From NCBI RefSeq assembly GCF_001411805.1, contig NZ_CP007212.1, positions 2,294,001 to 2,358,000 of the forward strand: a DNA stretch of 64,000 bases, read 5' to 3'. The notes under the pieces were generated by a model. That model searched no databases. It saw only the letters and a list, made by a program, of their open reading frames with translations, and was not told the origin of the DNA. Below are positions 16,127 to 24,227 of this stretch, in pieces (the first letter of the stretch is position 1; the number at the start of each line of letters is the position of its first letter). This stretch comes from Burkholderia plantarii. GTDB taxonomy: Bacteria > Pseudomonadota > Gammaproteobacteria > Burkholderiales > Burkholderiaceae. The position numbers and the translations under genes are program-made.

Positions 16127-16774
16127 TTGCGACCCCCAAACACGCTCGTAGCGGACGCCATTCGCGAGGACATCCTGCGCGGGGAATTGCCGCCTGGAAC
16201 GCCGCTGATCCAGGAAAATCTCTCGGCCCGATACGGCGTGAGCCGCATCCCGATCCGGGAAGCGCTGGTGCGCCTGGAGGCCGACGGACTCGCCCGCCAG
16301 GAGGGCAAGCGCGGCCTCACAGTAGCGCCGCTGCGGGCCGACGAGGCCGAGGATCTGTGGATGATGCGTTCGCGCCTCGAGCCTCTCGCGCTGGAGATGG
16401 CGTTCCCGTTCCTGACCAAGAGCGTGCTCGGCGAAGCGGAGGACCTGATCGACAAGGTCGAACACATCGGCAACGACCCCGCGAAACAAAGCCACGTCAA
16501 TTGGTTGTTTCACCGCACGTTGTATGAGAAGGGCCAGCGCCATCGCCTGCTGATCACGCTCGACGCGCTGCATTTGCAGGCGGACCGGTATCTGCGGTTC
16601 CAGTACGACGTGATGAGTCACAGCTCCAACAGCCGCGCCGAGCACATGGAGATCATCGACTCGCTGCGCGGGCGCGATCTGGAACGCGCCTGCGCGATCC
16701 TCGTGCGGCACATCGAAGACGCCGGGCGCAAGCTCGTCACGGCGCTGCGCAACGCGGCCGTCGAGGAGGCGTGA
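16127..16774 (+). CDS. GntR-family regulator, FadR/FCD subfamily
   Basis: This 215-residue regulator has an N-terminal winged helix (VADAIREDILRGELPPGTPLIQENLSARYGVSRIPIREALVRLEADGLA) and a C-terminal all-helical FCD ligand domain containing the usual His residues (FHRTLY, HLQADRYL, EHMEIID). I chose the TTG preceded by GGAGG at 6 nt over an earlier in-frame TTG that lies inside a palindromic operator. Divergent from the LivK-like gene, it likely senses an organic acid or amino-acid metabolite and represses one or both promoters. Confidence 0.88.
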   Translation: MRPPNTLVADAIREDILRGELPPGTPLIQENLSARYGVSRIPIREALVRLEADGLARQEGKRGLTVAPLRADEAEDLWMMRSRLEPLALEMAFPFLTKSVLGEAEDLIDKVEHIGNDPAKQSHVNWLFHRTLYEKGQRHRLLITLDALHLQADRYLRFQYDVMSHSSNSRAEHMEIIDSLRGRDLERACAILVRHIEDAGRKLVTALRNAAVEEA

Positions 16775-17053
16775 GCGACGCCGCCGCGCGCCGGCGCGGC
16801 GGGCGCGGTGGGCAGGCGAATCGAGCGGTGCCGGCTGGCCGGCACGCGCCCCCCCAACGCGACATGACGGTGCCGGCGGGCCGCCCGCGTTGCGCCGCGC
16901 CCCGTCCGACCGCGCCCCGCTTCACGTCGAATCACGGCCCCTGCGATTTCCCTCGCGACGGCGCCGCTCCCCCATGCATGCCTTTTTTCGTCCGCCCGGC
17001 ACCCGCCGCGCGCGGCCGCCCTCGTCACATCTCCGTCCCGTCGTTGAATTTTA
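16775..17053. other. non-coding spacer between gntR-type and acuR genes
   Basis: A GC-rich, compositionally biased stretch in which I see no convincing gene, RNA or repeat. Its last 30 bp merge into the AcuR-type operator and promoter. Confidence 0.6.
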
Positions 17054-17068
17054 TAGACGATCGGTCTA
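17054..17068. promoter_or_regulatory. TAGAC-N5-GTCTA operator before acuR
   Basis: A perfect 5-bp inverted repeat with a 5-bp centre lies 11 bp before the TetR-type start codon, in the only AT-rich patch nearby. This is the position expected for an autoregulatory TetR operator that also controls the downstream acuI. Confidence 0.75.
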
Positions 17069-17079
17069 AAATCCGCCGC

Positions 17080-17751
17080 ATGCTCACGCCACCCGACAAG
17101 CCGCGCCGCGGCCGCCCCCCGAAAAACCCGCAGGCCCATGCCGACACGCGCGCCGTGCTGCTGCGCGCCGGCATGGAACTGCTGACCGAGCAGGGCTTCG
17201 CGGCCACCGGGCTCGACACCGTGCTCAAGCGCGTCGACGTTCCGAAGGGCTCCTTCTATCACTACTTCGCGAGCAAGGAGGCGTTCGGCCGCGAGCTGAT
17301 GGACGCCTACGACGCCTACTTCGCCGCGAAGCTCGACCACTGGCTGCTCGACGCGAGCCGCCCGGCGCTCGCGCGGCTCGCCGCGTTCGTCGACGACGCG
17401 AAGGCCGGCATGGCGCGCCACGATTTCACGCGCGGCTGCCTGATCGGCAATCTCGGGCTCGAGGTGGGCGCGCTGCCGGACGGCTTTCGCGAAGCGCTCG
17501 AGCGGATCTTCGCGGGCTGGCAGGCCCGCATCGCGCGCTGCCTGCGCGACGCGCAGCACGAGCGCGTGCTCGCGGCCGACGCCGATCTCGACGCGCTCGC
17601 CGCGTTCTTCTGGATCGGCTGGGAAGGCGCGGTGCTGCGCGCGCGGCTGGTGCGCAACGCCACGCCGCTCGACACGTTCTTCAACGGGTTCCTCGCCGGC
17701 CTGCCGCGCTCGCGGCCGGCCCGGGCGCCCGCCCGTCCGCCAGCGGACTGA
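17080..17751 (+). CDS. acuR: TetR-family regulator, AcuR-like
   Basis: This 223-residue protein opens with an arginine-rich leader (RRGRPPKNP) and a TetR HTH (LTEQGFAATGLDTVLKRVDVPKGSFYHYFASKEAFGRELM). The C-terminal domain has the YCDB/AcuR-type TRGCLIGNLGLEVG block. AcuR represses the acrylate-detoxification gene acuI and is released by acrylate. The gene lies 21 bp upstream of an acuI homologue and has a palindromic operator at its own promoter, so the pair forms one regulated unit. Confidence 0.85.
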   Translation: MLTPPDKPRRGRPPKNPQAHADTRAVLLRAGMELLTEQGFAATGLDTVLKRVDVPKGSFYHYFASKEAFGRELMDAYDAYFAAKLDHWLLDASRPALARLAAFVDDAKAGMARHDFTRGCLIGNLGLEVGALPDGFREALERIFAGWQARIARCLRDAQHERVLAADADLDALAAFFWIGWEGAVLRARLVRNATPLDTFFNGFLAGLPRSRPARAPARPPAD

Positions 17752-17772
17752 TTTCCCAACGAGAGACGCACC

Positions 17773-18759
17773 ATGTTCCACTGTCTTCTGATCGACCAGG
17801 ACGCCGACGGCGCGAGCCGCGCGCGCGTCGAGACGCTCGACGAGGCCCGCCTGCCCGACGGCGACGTGCTGGTCGAGGTCGCCTACAGCACGCTCAACTA
17901 CAAGGACGGGCTCGCCATCACGGGCAAGAGCCCGGTGGTGCGGCGCTTCCCGATGGTGCCCGGCATCGACTTCGCCGGCACCGTGGCCGACAGCGCGCAT
18001 CCGGCCTACCGGCCCGGCGACGCGGTGGTGCTGAACGGCTGGGGCGTGGGCGAGCAATACTGGGGCGGGCTCTCGCAGAAGGCGCGCGTCAACGGCGACT
18101 GGCTGATTCCGCTGCCGGCCGGGCTCACCGCGCGGCAGGCGATGGCGGTGGGCACGGCCGGCTACACGGCGATGCTCTGCCTCCTCGCGCTGGAGCGCCA
18201 CGGCATCGGCCCCGCGCACGGCGACGTGCTCGTGACGGGCGCGAGCGGCGGCGTGGGCAGCTTCGCGATCGCGCTGCTGGCGCGGCGCGGCTACCGCGTG
18301 GTGGCGTCCACCGGCAAGACGCGCGAGGCCGACTACCTGCACGCGCTCGGCGCGGCCGAGGTGATCGATCGCGCCACGCTGGCCGAGCCCGGCAAGCCGC
18401 TGCAGAAGGAGCGCTGGGGCGCGGCGATCGACTCCGTGGGCGGCGCGACGCTCGCCAACGTCTGCGCGGCGACGCGCGCCGACGGCGCGGTGGCCGCCTG
18501 CGGGCTCGCGCAGGACATGGCGTTCCCGGCCACGGTCGCGCCGTTCATCCTGCGCGGCGTGAGCCTGCTCGGCATCAACAGCGTCACGCGCCCCTACGCC
18601 GAACGCGAGGCGGCCTGGCGCGCGCTGGCCGACACGCTCGACCTGGCGCAGCTCGACACCATCACGCGCGAGATCGCGCTGGCCGACGCGATTCCGGCCG
18701 CCGCGCAATTGCTGGCCGGGCAGGTGCGCGGGCGGCTCGTGGTGGACGTGAATCGGTAA
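17773..18759 (+). CDS. acuI: acryloyl-CoA reductase (NADPH), AcuI/YhdH family
   Basis: This 328-residue medium-chain reductase/dehydrogenase lacks the structural zinc lobe. Its YhdH/AcuI signatures are YSTLNYKDGLAITG near 39-52, PGIDFAGTV, WGGLSQKARV and the Rossmann turn VTGASGGVGSFAI. AcuI reduces toxic acryloyl-CoA to propionyl-CoA with NADPH, protecting cells from acrylate formed from DMSP or other sources. Co-transcription with the TetR repressor supports the assignment. No DMSP lyase or transferase gene is adjacent, so a general acrylate-protection role is likely. Confidence 0.88.
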   Translation: MFHCLLIDQDADGASRARVETLDEARLPDGDVLVEVAYSTLNYKDGLAITGKSPVVRRFPMVPGIDFAGTVADSAHPAYRPGDAVVLNGWGVGEQYWGGLSQKARVNGDWLIPLPAGLTARQAMAVGTAGYTAMLCLLALERHGIGPAHGDVLVTGASGGVGSFAIALLARRGYRVVASTGKTREADYLHALGAAEVIDRATLAEPGKPLQKERWGAAIDSVGGATLANVCAATRADGAVAACGLAQDMAFPATVAPFILRGVSLLGINSVTRPYAEREAAWRALADTLDLAQLDTITREIALADAIPAAAQLLAGQVRGRLVVDVNR

Positions 18760-18790
18760 CGTAGCCGTGGCGGGCGCGTGACGCGGGCAG

Positions 18791-19020
18791 CACGGCCGCC
18801 CTCCGCCATGCGTGTGCCTGCCTCAATCGCGCGAGGTCGCGGCCGGGCTGCTGCCTGCGGCCCCGGCTTCATCGCGGCTGCTTGCTCATGCAAGCGCGGC
18901 GCGGGTCGCACGGTAGCCCTCCATCACGCGCGCGCCTGCCTCAATCGCACGAGGTCGCGGCCGGGCCGCTGCCTGCGACCCCGGCTTCATCGCCGGCTGC
19001 CAGCCGCTTGCTCATGCGCG
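18791..19020. repeat. imperfect tandem duplication of the 3' end of the GNAT gene (118-bp offset)
   Basis: About 105 bp starting at 18791 (CACGG...CCTGCCTCAATCG...GAGGTCGCGGCCGGG...CCCCGGCTTCATCG...TTGCTCATGC) recur at 18909-19020 with roughly 85-90 percent identity by eye and a small indel. The second copy is the coding end of the acetyltransferase gene; the first is a decaying non-coding copy beyond its stop. Confidence 0.8.
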
Positions 19021-19474
19021 CGTTGCGCAGCGCCACGCCGCGCACGCTCACCACCTGTTCGCGCTCGATCGCGAAGCCCGCCTGCCGAAACCACGACTGC
19101 GCGCTCAGGCTCACGTCGGCCCACAGCGTGCGAATGCCCGCGCCGCGCGCCACGCAATGGAGCTGCGCCAGCAACGCGCGGCCCACGCCGCGCCGCGCGA
19201 ACTCGGCCGCGACGAAACAATGGTCGATCTGGCCGGACGGCTGCAGGTCCGCATAGCCGACGATCCGCCCGTCGATCTCGGCCACCCATGGCCGCAGCGC
19301 CTGCATGCGTCGTGCCCATTGCGCGTGATAGCCGGCATCGGCGTCGGTGGGCGCCCACGCCTCGATCTGCACCGGCGTATAGTCGCGCGCCGCGAGCCCG
19401 TGCACCGACGCGCGGAACACCGCGAGCAGCGCGGCCTCGTCGCCGACGGCGAAACGGCGGATCCGCAGCGTCAT
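18941..19474 (-). CDS. GNAT-family N-acetyltransferase
   Basis: This 177-residue protein carries the GNAT acetyl-CoA fold: VGYADLQPSGQIDHCFVAAEFARRGVGRALLAQLH, with the R-R-G-V-G-R pyrophosphate loop, and a late SLSAQSWFRQAGFAIEREQ motif typical of amino-group acetyltransferases. The start ATG is preceded by GGAG at 8 nt. The C-terminal 25 residues (DEAGVAGSGPAATSCD) are unlike the family and are encoded by a segment that is tandemly duplicated just downstream. The tail may therefore have been altered by that event. The substrate is unknown. Confidence 0.85.
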   Translation of the reverse strand: MTLRIRRFAVGDEAALLAVFRASVHGLAARDYTPVQIEAWAPTDADAGYHAQWARRMQALRPWVAEIDGRIVGYADLQPSGQIDHCFVAAEFARRGVGRALLAQLHCVARGAGIRTLWADVSLSAQSWFRQAGFAIEREQVVSVRGVALRNARMSKRLAAGDEAGVAGSGPAATSCD

Positions 19475-19717
19475 CGCCAGCTCCGGCAGCCGCTGCCTCG
19501 CTGCGCGCCGGCCAGCCCGGGTCGCGCCGCGATCGGCCGGCGCACGACGGTAATGCTCATGACTGCCTCCCTGGATATGCGGCCCGCCCCGCGCCCCGCG
19601 CGAATTTCGGCGGTCCATAATGTCGCCAGACCGCACCGGCCCCGCGCGCCGTGTTCCGCCCGCAACCGGCGGCCGCGGCGCGGGCCGGCGTTTTCCTCCT
19701 TCGTCCCGGACCCTGAC

Positions 19718-20908
19718 ATGCAGACATCCTCTCCTCGCATCGCGGTCGTCGGCGGCGGCGTCATCGGCCTGTCGATCGCGCGGGCGCTGGCGCGGCGCGG
19801 CGCCCAAGTAACGCTGTTCGAACAGGCGCGGCTGGGCGCCGGAACCAGCCGGACCAGCTACGCGTGGGTCAACTCGAACGGCAAGACTCCACCGAGCTAT
19901 CACCGCCTCAACTGCGCCGGCATCGCCGAGCACGCGGCGCTGCAGCAGGAGGCCCACAGCGAGGCGCGCTGGTTCGATCCGTCCGGCACCTTCGAATGGG
20001 CGAGCGACGCGGCCGCGCAGCGACGGCTGGAGCAGCGCGTGAGCAGCCTGAAAGCGCTCGATTATCCCACCGCCGAAGTCTCGCACGCGTTCGTGCAGGC
20101 GCGCCTTCCCGAACTGCGGCTCGCGCCCGGCACCGGCCAGATCTGGCACTTCCCGAGCGAAGGGCTGCTCGACGCATCGGTGCTGATGGCCTATCTGTGG
20201 GCGCAGGCGCGCGCGGCCGGCGCCGTCCTGCACGAGCAGGCCGAGATCCGCGACCTGAGCGAACGCGCCGACGGCGTGACGCTGCGATTCGGTGCGAACG
20301 ACAGCTGGCAAGGCGATTACTGCGTGCTGGCCACCGGACGCTGGACCTCGCGGCTCGTCGCCACGCTCGGCATCGGCCTCGCGATGGTCGACGCCGAGCG
20401 CCGCGACCGGGTCGCCTGCGGGTTCCTGGCCAGCACCGACGCGCAGCTAGTCCAGCTGCGCAGCAACCTGATCGGCCCGGACCTGAACGTGCGGCCCGAC
20501 GGCGGCGGCCGCCTGCTGCTGCAGGCCACCGACCTCGACGACCAGGCCGATCCGGCCGCCCCGCCCGCGCCCGACGGCGAGATCGGGCGGGAGCTGCTGC
20601 GCCGGCTGCACGCCTGGTTCGATCACACCGCCCACGCGCGCATCGAGCGGCTGGTGGTGGGCCAGCGCTCGCGCCCCGCCGACGGGCTGCCGGCGGTCGG
20701 CTTCGTCACGCCGCGGCAGCGCGCCTACGTGGTGGCGACCCACAGCGGCATGACGCTCGGCCCGCTGCTCGGGCGGCTGGTGGCCGACGAACTCGTGACG
20801 GGGCAGCGGGCGGCGCTGCTCGCCGATTTCGCGCCCGACCGGTTGCTGAATCGCGACCCCGGTGAATTTTCGCCGGTCGCGTCGGTGTCGTTTCCGGCCG
20901 AGCAATGA
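19718..20908 (+). CDS. FAD-dependent oxidoreductase, DAO (D-amino acid dehydrogenase/glycine oxidase) family
   Basis: This 396-residue protein starts with an ADP-binding Rossmann turn, VVGGGVIGLSIARALARRGAQVTLFEQ. The DAO-family C-terminal contact ADGLPAVGFVTPRQRAYVVATHSGMTLGPLLGRLVADE closes the flavin site. It probably oxidises an amine or amino acid. No signal peptide is seen. It is transcribed towards the ECF anti-sigma gene and stands alone; an intergenic hairpin follows its stop. Confidence 0.85.
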   Translation: MQTSSPRIAVVGGGVIGLSIARALARRGAQVTLFEQARLGAGTSRTSYAWVNSNGKTPPSYHRLNCAGIAEHAALQQEAHSEARWFDPSGTFEWASDAAAQRRLEQRVSSLKALDYPTAEVSHAFVQARLPELRLAPGTGQIWHFPSEGLLDASVLMAYLWAQARAAGAVLHEQAEIRDLSERADGVTLRFGANDSWQGDYCVLATGRWTSRLVATLGIGLAMVDAERRDRVACGFLASTDAQLVQLRSNLIGPDLNVRPDGGGRLLLQATDLDDQADPAAPPAPDGEIGRELLRRLHAWFDHTAHARIERLVVGQRSRPADGLPAVGFVTPRQRAYVVATHSGMTLGPLLGRLVADELVTGQRAALLADFAPDRLLNRDPGEFSPVASVSFPAEQ

Positions 20909-20936
20909 GACGAAGCTCGCGGCGCGTGGCGCGATA

Positions 20937-20976
20937 GCGACGCCGCGGGCCGTGGTTCGGGCCCGCGGCGCGTCGC
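20937..20976. terminator. GC-rich hairpin between convergent genes
   Basis: Arms CGCCGCGGGCC / GGCCCGCGGCG, extended by GCGA / TCGC after a mismatch, fold around an 8-nt loop just after the FAD oxidoreductase stop. No T-run is seen, so its terminator role is tentative. Confidence 0.45.
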
Positions 20977-21167
20977 TCGACGATAGCGGCCCGCCTCATG
21001 CGGCGACGCGATTGGATCCGGCCGCCGCCCGGTGACAGCCCGGACTGCGGCCCGGCGCCGTGGCCGCCACGGCACGCGCTGCCGCGCCGCAAACGCGTCT
21101 CGCCGCCAGCCCTGGCACCGACCCGCTGCGCCGCGTGCTGTCGAACCACTGCCGCGCCTCGCAATCG

Positions 21168-21240
21168 GCCCGACTACCGGCCTGACTACCGCCCTGACTA
21201 TCGGCCAAGCTACCGGCCAAGCTACCGGCCCGGCCATCGT
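21168..21240. repeat. degenerate 12-bp tandem repeat
   Basis: About five to six 12-bp units of the type GACTACCGGCCT, changing to AGCTACCGGCCA, lie just after the anti-sigma stop in the 371-bp convergent spacer. I see no gene in this spacer. Confidence 0.75.
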
Positions 21241-21279
21241 CACACCGCGCCGACGAAACCGCGCGCGACGCCGGTTCGC

Positions 21280-22215
21280 TCAGTTGGCGTTGGCCGGGCG
21301 CGGCCCGCCGCTCGCGGTCAGCTGCTCGTACACCTCGTGCGAGAGGTCGAGCAGCGCGTGGCGGTCCATGCCGCCCGACACCGCGTAGCCGAAGCGGCCG
21401 TCGACCCAGTAGAACACGTTCACCGGGCCGCTCTGGTAGAGCTTGAACGCCGTCACGTCCGAGCTGAGCTTGCGGTGCGAGATGTTCAGCGTGATCCGCT
21501 CGCCGAGCGCGTTGTGATACATGAACTGCGCGATCGGGCCGTCGTCGCCGGGCAGCAGGCGCCCGCCCATCAGCTCGTAGCCCGCGCGCGTGAGCACGGG
21601 CGGCCGCACGTCGGTGCCGAGCCGGCTCGACAGCCATTGCACGAGTTCCTGCTCGCGATCGGCGCCGACCTCGACCGGGCGCGTGACCATCGGCGCGTAG
21701 GTGACGTAGGCGATCGCCGACTGCCGCGCCAGCGCCTCGCCGCCATACGACGCGCGCAGGATCGACGGGCCGCCGTCGTCGCCGTTCATCACGCCGCGCC
21801 CGACCGGGCTCAGCATGCCGCCCGCGCCGATCCCGATGCCGATCACGAGCGCCGCGGCCAGCCCCGCGAAGCGCTTCCAGTTCGCCGCCGGGCGTGCCGC
21901 GCCGGCCACCGTGGTCACGCCCGGCGGCAGCGCCCGCGCGGCGGAGGAAGCGGAGGAATCGGACGACGCGGTGCCCTCGCCGGCCGGCGCGAAATCCTCG
22001 GGCGGCAGCAGCCGGGCCGGCAGCGGCTCGTCGAGCACGCGGTCGTAGCGCTCGTGCAGCATCGCGTTGATCGAGAAAAAGTCGCCGATGCGCGCGGCGA
22101 GCGCCTCGTCGGTTTCGAGCAGGCGGTCGATCCGCGCGCGGCGCGCTTCGTCGAGCGTGCCGTCCACATAGGCGTGCAGTTCCGATTCGGTGATCGGCGT
22201 GGTCGGGTCGTTCAT
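21280..22215 (-). CDS. anti-sigma factor (transmembrane) paired with the ECF sigma factor
   Basis: This 311-residue protein has an N-terminal anti-sigma-like helical domain (TESELHAYVDGTLDEARRARIDRLLETDEALAARIGDFFSINAMLHERYD). A Ser/Ala-rich linker, one membrane helix near 113-133 (FAGLAAALVIGIGIGAGGML) and a periplasmic domain of about 170 residues follow. It has no HxxxCxxC zinc motif. It starts inside the sigma-factor stop (ATGA), the usual coupling of an ECF sigma and its inhibitor. The signal sensed by the periplasmic domain is unknown. Confidence 0.82.
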   Translation of the reverse strand: MNDPTTPITESELHAYVDGTLDEARRARIDRLLETDEALAARIGDFFSINAMLHERYDRVLDEPLPARLLPPEDFAPAGEGTASSDSSASSAARALPPGVTTVAGAARPAANWKRFAGLAAALVIGIGIGAGGMLSPVGRGVMNGDDGGPSILRASYGGEALARQSAIAYVTYAPMVTRPVEVGADREQELVQWLSSRLGTDVRPPVLTRAGYELMGGRLLPGDDGPIAQFMYHNALGERITLNISHRKLSSDVTAFKLYQSGPVNVFYWVDGRFGYAVSGGMDRHALLDLSHEVYEQLTASGGPRPANAN

Positions 22216-22730
22216 CGCACCACCTTCAGATTGGCGCTGGGTTGGGTTCCGGACATCAGCGTGCGCAGACGCTCGCGGCCGCGCGAAAGCCGCGACATCA
22301 CGGTACCGACGGGAATGCCGAGCGCGAGCGCCACCTCGGCATAACTGAGTTCCTCGAGGCCGACCAGCAGCACCACCTGCCGCTGGTCGAGCGGCAGACG
22401 CTGCAACGCGTAGTCGAGATCGCGCACTTCGAGCGAGCGCGTGGGCGCGCCGGCCACGGCCAGCGCGGCCTCGGGCAGCGAATCGTCGTCCACCGAGACG
22501 TGCTCGGCGCGCGCGCCGGGGCGCCGCGCCTGGTTCGCGAACACGTTGTGCATGATCGTGAACAGCCACGCGCGCAGGTCGGTGCCGGCCTGGAACTGCT
22601 CCGTATGGCGCAGCGCGCGTTCGAGCGTGTCCTGCACCAGATCGTCGGCGAGCTCGCGGTTGTGGATCAGCGCCCGCGCGTAGCGGCGCAGGCGCGGGAC
22701 ATGGTCGATCAGTTCGTCTCGTATGGTCAT
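22212..22730 (-). CDS. ECF-type RNA polymerase sigma factor
   Basis: This 172-residue protein contains sigma region 2 (HVPRLRRYARALIHNRELADDLVQDTLERALR) and region 4 (LPLDQRQVVLLVGLEELSYAEVALALGIPVGTVMSRLSRGRERLRTLM), with no region 1 or 3, as in group 4 sigma factors. It is held between two transmembrane anti-sigma-like genes on the same strand; the distal one overlaps it by 4 nt. It likely directs transcription of this locus and of unknown targets when released. Confidence 0.93.
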   Translation of the reverse strand: MTIRDELIDHVPRLRRYARALIHNRELADDLVQDTLERALRHTEQFQAGTDLRAWLFTIMHNVFANQARRPGARAEHVSVDDDSLPEAALAVAGAPTRSLEVRDLDYALQRLPLDQRQVVLLVGLEELSYAEVALALGIPVGTVMSRLSRGRERLRTLMSGTQPSANLKVVR

Positions 22731-22779
22731 GGCAGCAGGTTGGCCCGATGACGGACACTCAGGAGGTTCGGCGGCACGT

Positions 22780-23562
22780 TCAGTCTCCGGCCAGCAGGTC
22801 GGCGGCCCGCATCAGCCCGCGCGTGCGCGCGTCGCCGGCGATCACGATATGTCGTCCGGCGCGCGATGTCCACGCCAGCAGCCGGGCGGCGCCGACGCGG
22901 CGCGCCTGCCAGCGCCCGCCGCCGTCGGGCGGCCCGGGCGCGACCAGCACCACCGGCTCGCCCGCCGCGTTGCGGTAGACGAACGCGTTCGCGCCGGCGA
23001 ACGGCCAGATCTCGAGCCGGCGGGCATCGGCAACCCGGAAGCCGGCCGCGCTGAGGTCCGGGGCCGTGTCGAGCGGCGCCGGCGGCGCGGGGGTGAAGCG
23101 CGGCGAGACGAGCGGCGCGAGCGGGGACGACACGCTTGCGGCCGCACCCTCACCCGGCGAGGCCGGCGCGTGGGCGGACAGCGCGACCAGCGTGTCGTAG
23201 GCGGCCGCGTCGAGCCGGCGGTCCGGCACGCGCGCGAGCGTCGGCAGGCTGGCCGCCACGATCGCGGCCGCGAGCGCCGCCAGCACGGTGCGCCACGGGC
23301 GGCGGCGGGCGGGCTTCGTGGTGCCGTGCCGGCCGGGTGTCGGCGGGATGGCCGCCAGAGCCCCGCCGGCGCCCTGGCCGTCGTCGGGAAAGCTGGCACG
23401 CAACTGCGCGTTGACGCGGGCGTAGAACGCGACGCGGCGCGCCTCGGCGGGCCGTCGCGCCAGGTACGCGAACACGCTCGCCTGCCGCTCGGCGGCGAGC
23501 CGGCCATCGGCGTAGGCCTGCATGTCCTGCTCGGTCGGGATCGGTTCGGGTGCGGAGTTCAT
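22780..23562 (-). CDS. second anti-sigma-like transmembrane protein
   Basis: This 260-residue protein opens with EQDMQAYADGRLAAERQASVFAYLARRPAEARRVAFYARVNAQL, the same kind of helical domain seen in the anti-sigma factor downstream. A basic stretch, one membrane helix (about 90-110, WRTVLAALAAAIVAASLPTL) and a periplasmic part rich in Ala and Pro follow. It lies 49 bp upstream of the ECF sigma gene on the same strand. It may be a second regulator of the same sigma factor or of another one. Confidence 0.75.
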   Translation of the reverse strand: MNSAPEPIPTEQDMQAYADGRLAAERQASVFAYLARRPAEARRVAFYARVNAQLRASFPDDGQGAGGALAAIPPTPGRHGTTKPARRRPWRTVLAALAAAIVAASLPTLARVPDRRLDAAAYDTLVALSAHAPASPGEGAAASVSSPLAPLVSPRFTPAPPAPLDTAPDLSAAGFRVADARRLEIWPFAGANAFVYRNAAGEPVVLVAPGPPDGGGRWQARRVGAARLLAWTSRAGRHIVIAGDARTRGLMRAADLLAGD

Positions 23563-23655
23563 GGCGAAACGGAGAGGGTTACGACACGGCGAACACCGCG
23601 CGCCGTCCGTTATTCCCTCGCCGAAAGAATATTCTTGACGTGGCGCCGAGGGGCA

Positions 23656-23991
23656 TCAGGAGCCGGCGTAGACGTTGCAGAAGCTGGCCGGGCCGGTACA
23701 GGCCGACGGCGTGCCCGCCACCGGCGGCATCGCACGGTGGCCGCCCTCGCTGCGCGCCGCCGCGGCACTGCCGTAGGCGGACGCGGCCGGTGCGCCGACG
23801 CCGGCGGCGAGCCCCTGGCGGAACGCCGGATTGACCTCGGGGTACGACGCGTCGGTGTAGTTCAGCGAGCCGTTCTGTTCGGCTTCGATCAACTGCTGGC
23901 GGACTTCGGCGCGCGTGAGGCCCTGCGCATGCGCGAGCGACGAGAGCACGACGGCGGACAACGCGACGAGACGGGCGATCTGGGTCTTCAT
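23656..23991 (-). CDS. small secreted DUF4148 protein
   Basis: This 111-residue protein has a clear Sec signal peptide (MKTQIARLVALSAVVLSSLAHA, cleavage after AHA) and then GLTRAEVRQQLIEAEQNGSLNYTDASYPEVNP, the hallmark DUF4148 segment common in Burkholderia. A Gly/Ala-rich middle and two cysteines near the C-terminus (CTGPASFC) suggest a periplasmic disulphide. It heads the ECF sigma locus on the same strand and may be a target or sensor. Function is unknown. Confidence 0.85.
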   Translation of the reverse strand: MKTQIARLVALSAVVLSSLAHAQGLTRAEVRQQLIEAEQNGSLNYTDASYPEVNPAFRQGLAAGVGAPAASAYGSAAAARSEGGHRAMPPVAGTPSACTGPASFCNVYAGS

Positions 23992-24104
23992 GTTCGACTC
24001 CTTGACGGGTATTCGAGCGATTCGAATGTTGAGGGGCTTGCATCAAGGTGAACACGAGCGATGCCGGCTTATTCCGGCCGGTGCGGATTTCTTCTCGGAA
24101 TTGT

Positions 24105-24123
24105 CGCTATCGCGGCGATAGCG
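24105..24123. promoter_or_regulatory. perfect 9-bp inverted repeat in the GST/DUF4148 spacer
   Basis: CGCTATCGC-G-GCGATAGCG lies between the glutathione transferase stop and the DUF4148 start, both on the minus strand. It may be an operator for the sigma-factor locus or a terminator stem; no T-run follows on either side. Confidence 0.35.
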
Positions 24124-24227
24124 TGCGCGCGCGCCGGCGCTTGCCTGCGCGGGCCTCGCGGCCGGCTGCGCCGCAACCGGCGAGGCCGGGCGCGCGCAGC
24201 CGCGGCGGGCGCGCCCGGGTTTGCCGC

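Noticed and set aside
23575..23620. GGGAATAA element as an ECF sigma promoter
   Set aside because: No CGTC-like -10 at the usual 15-17 bp spacing.
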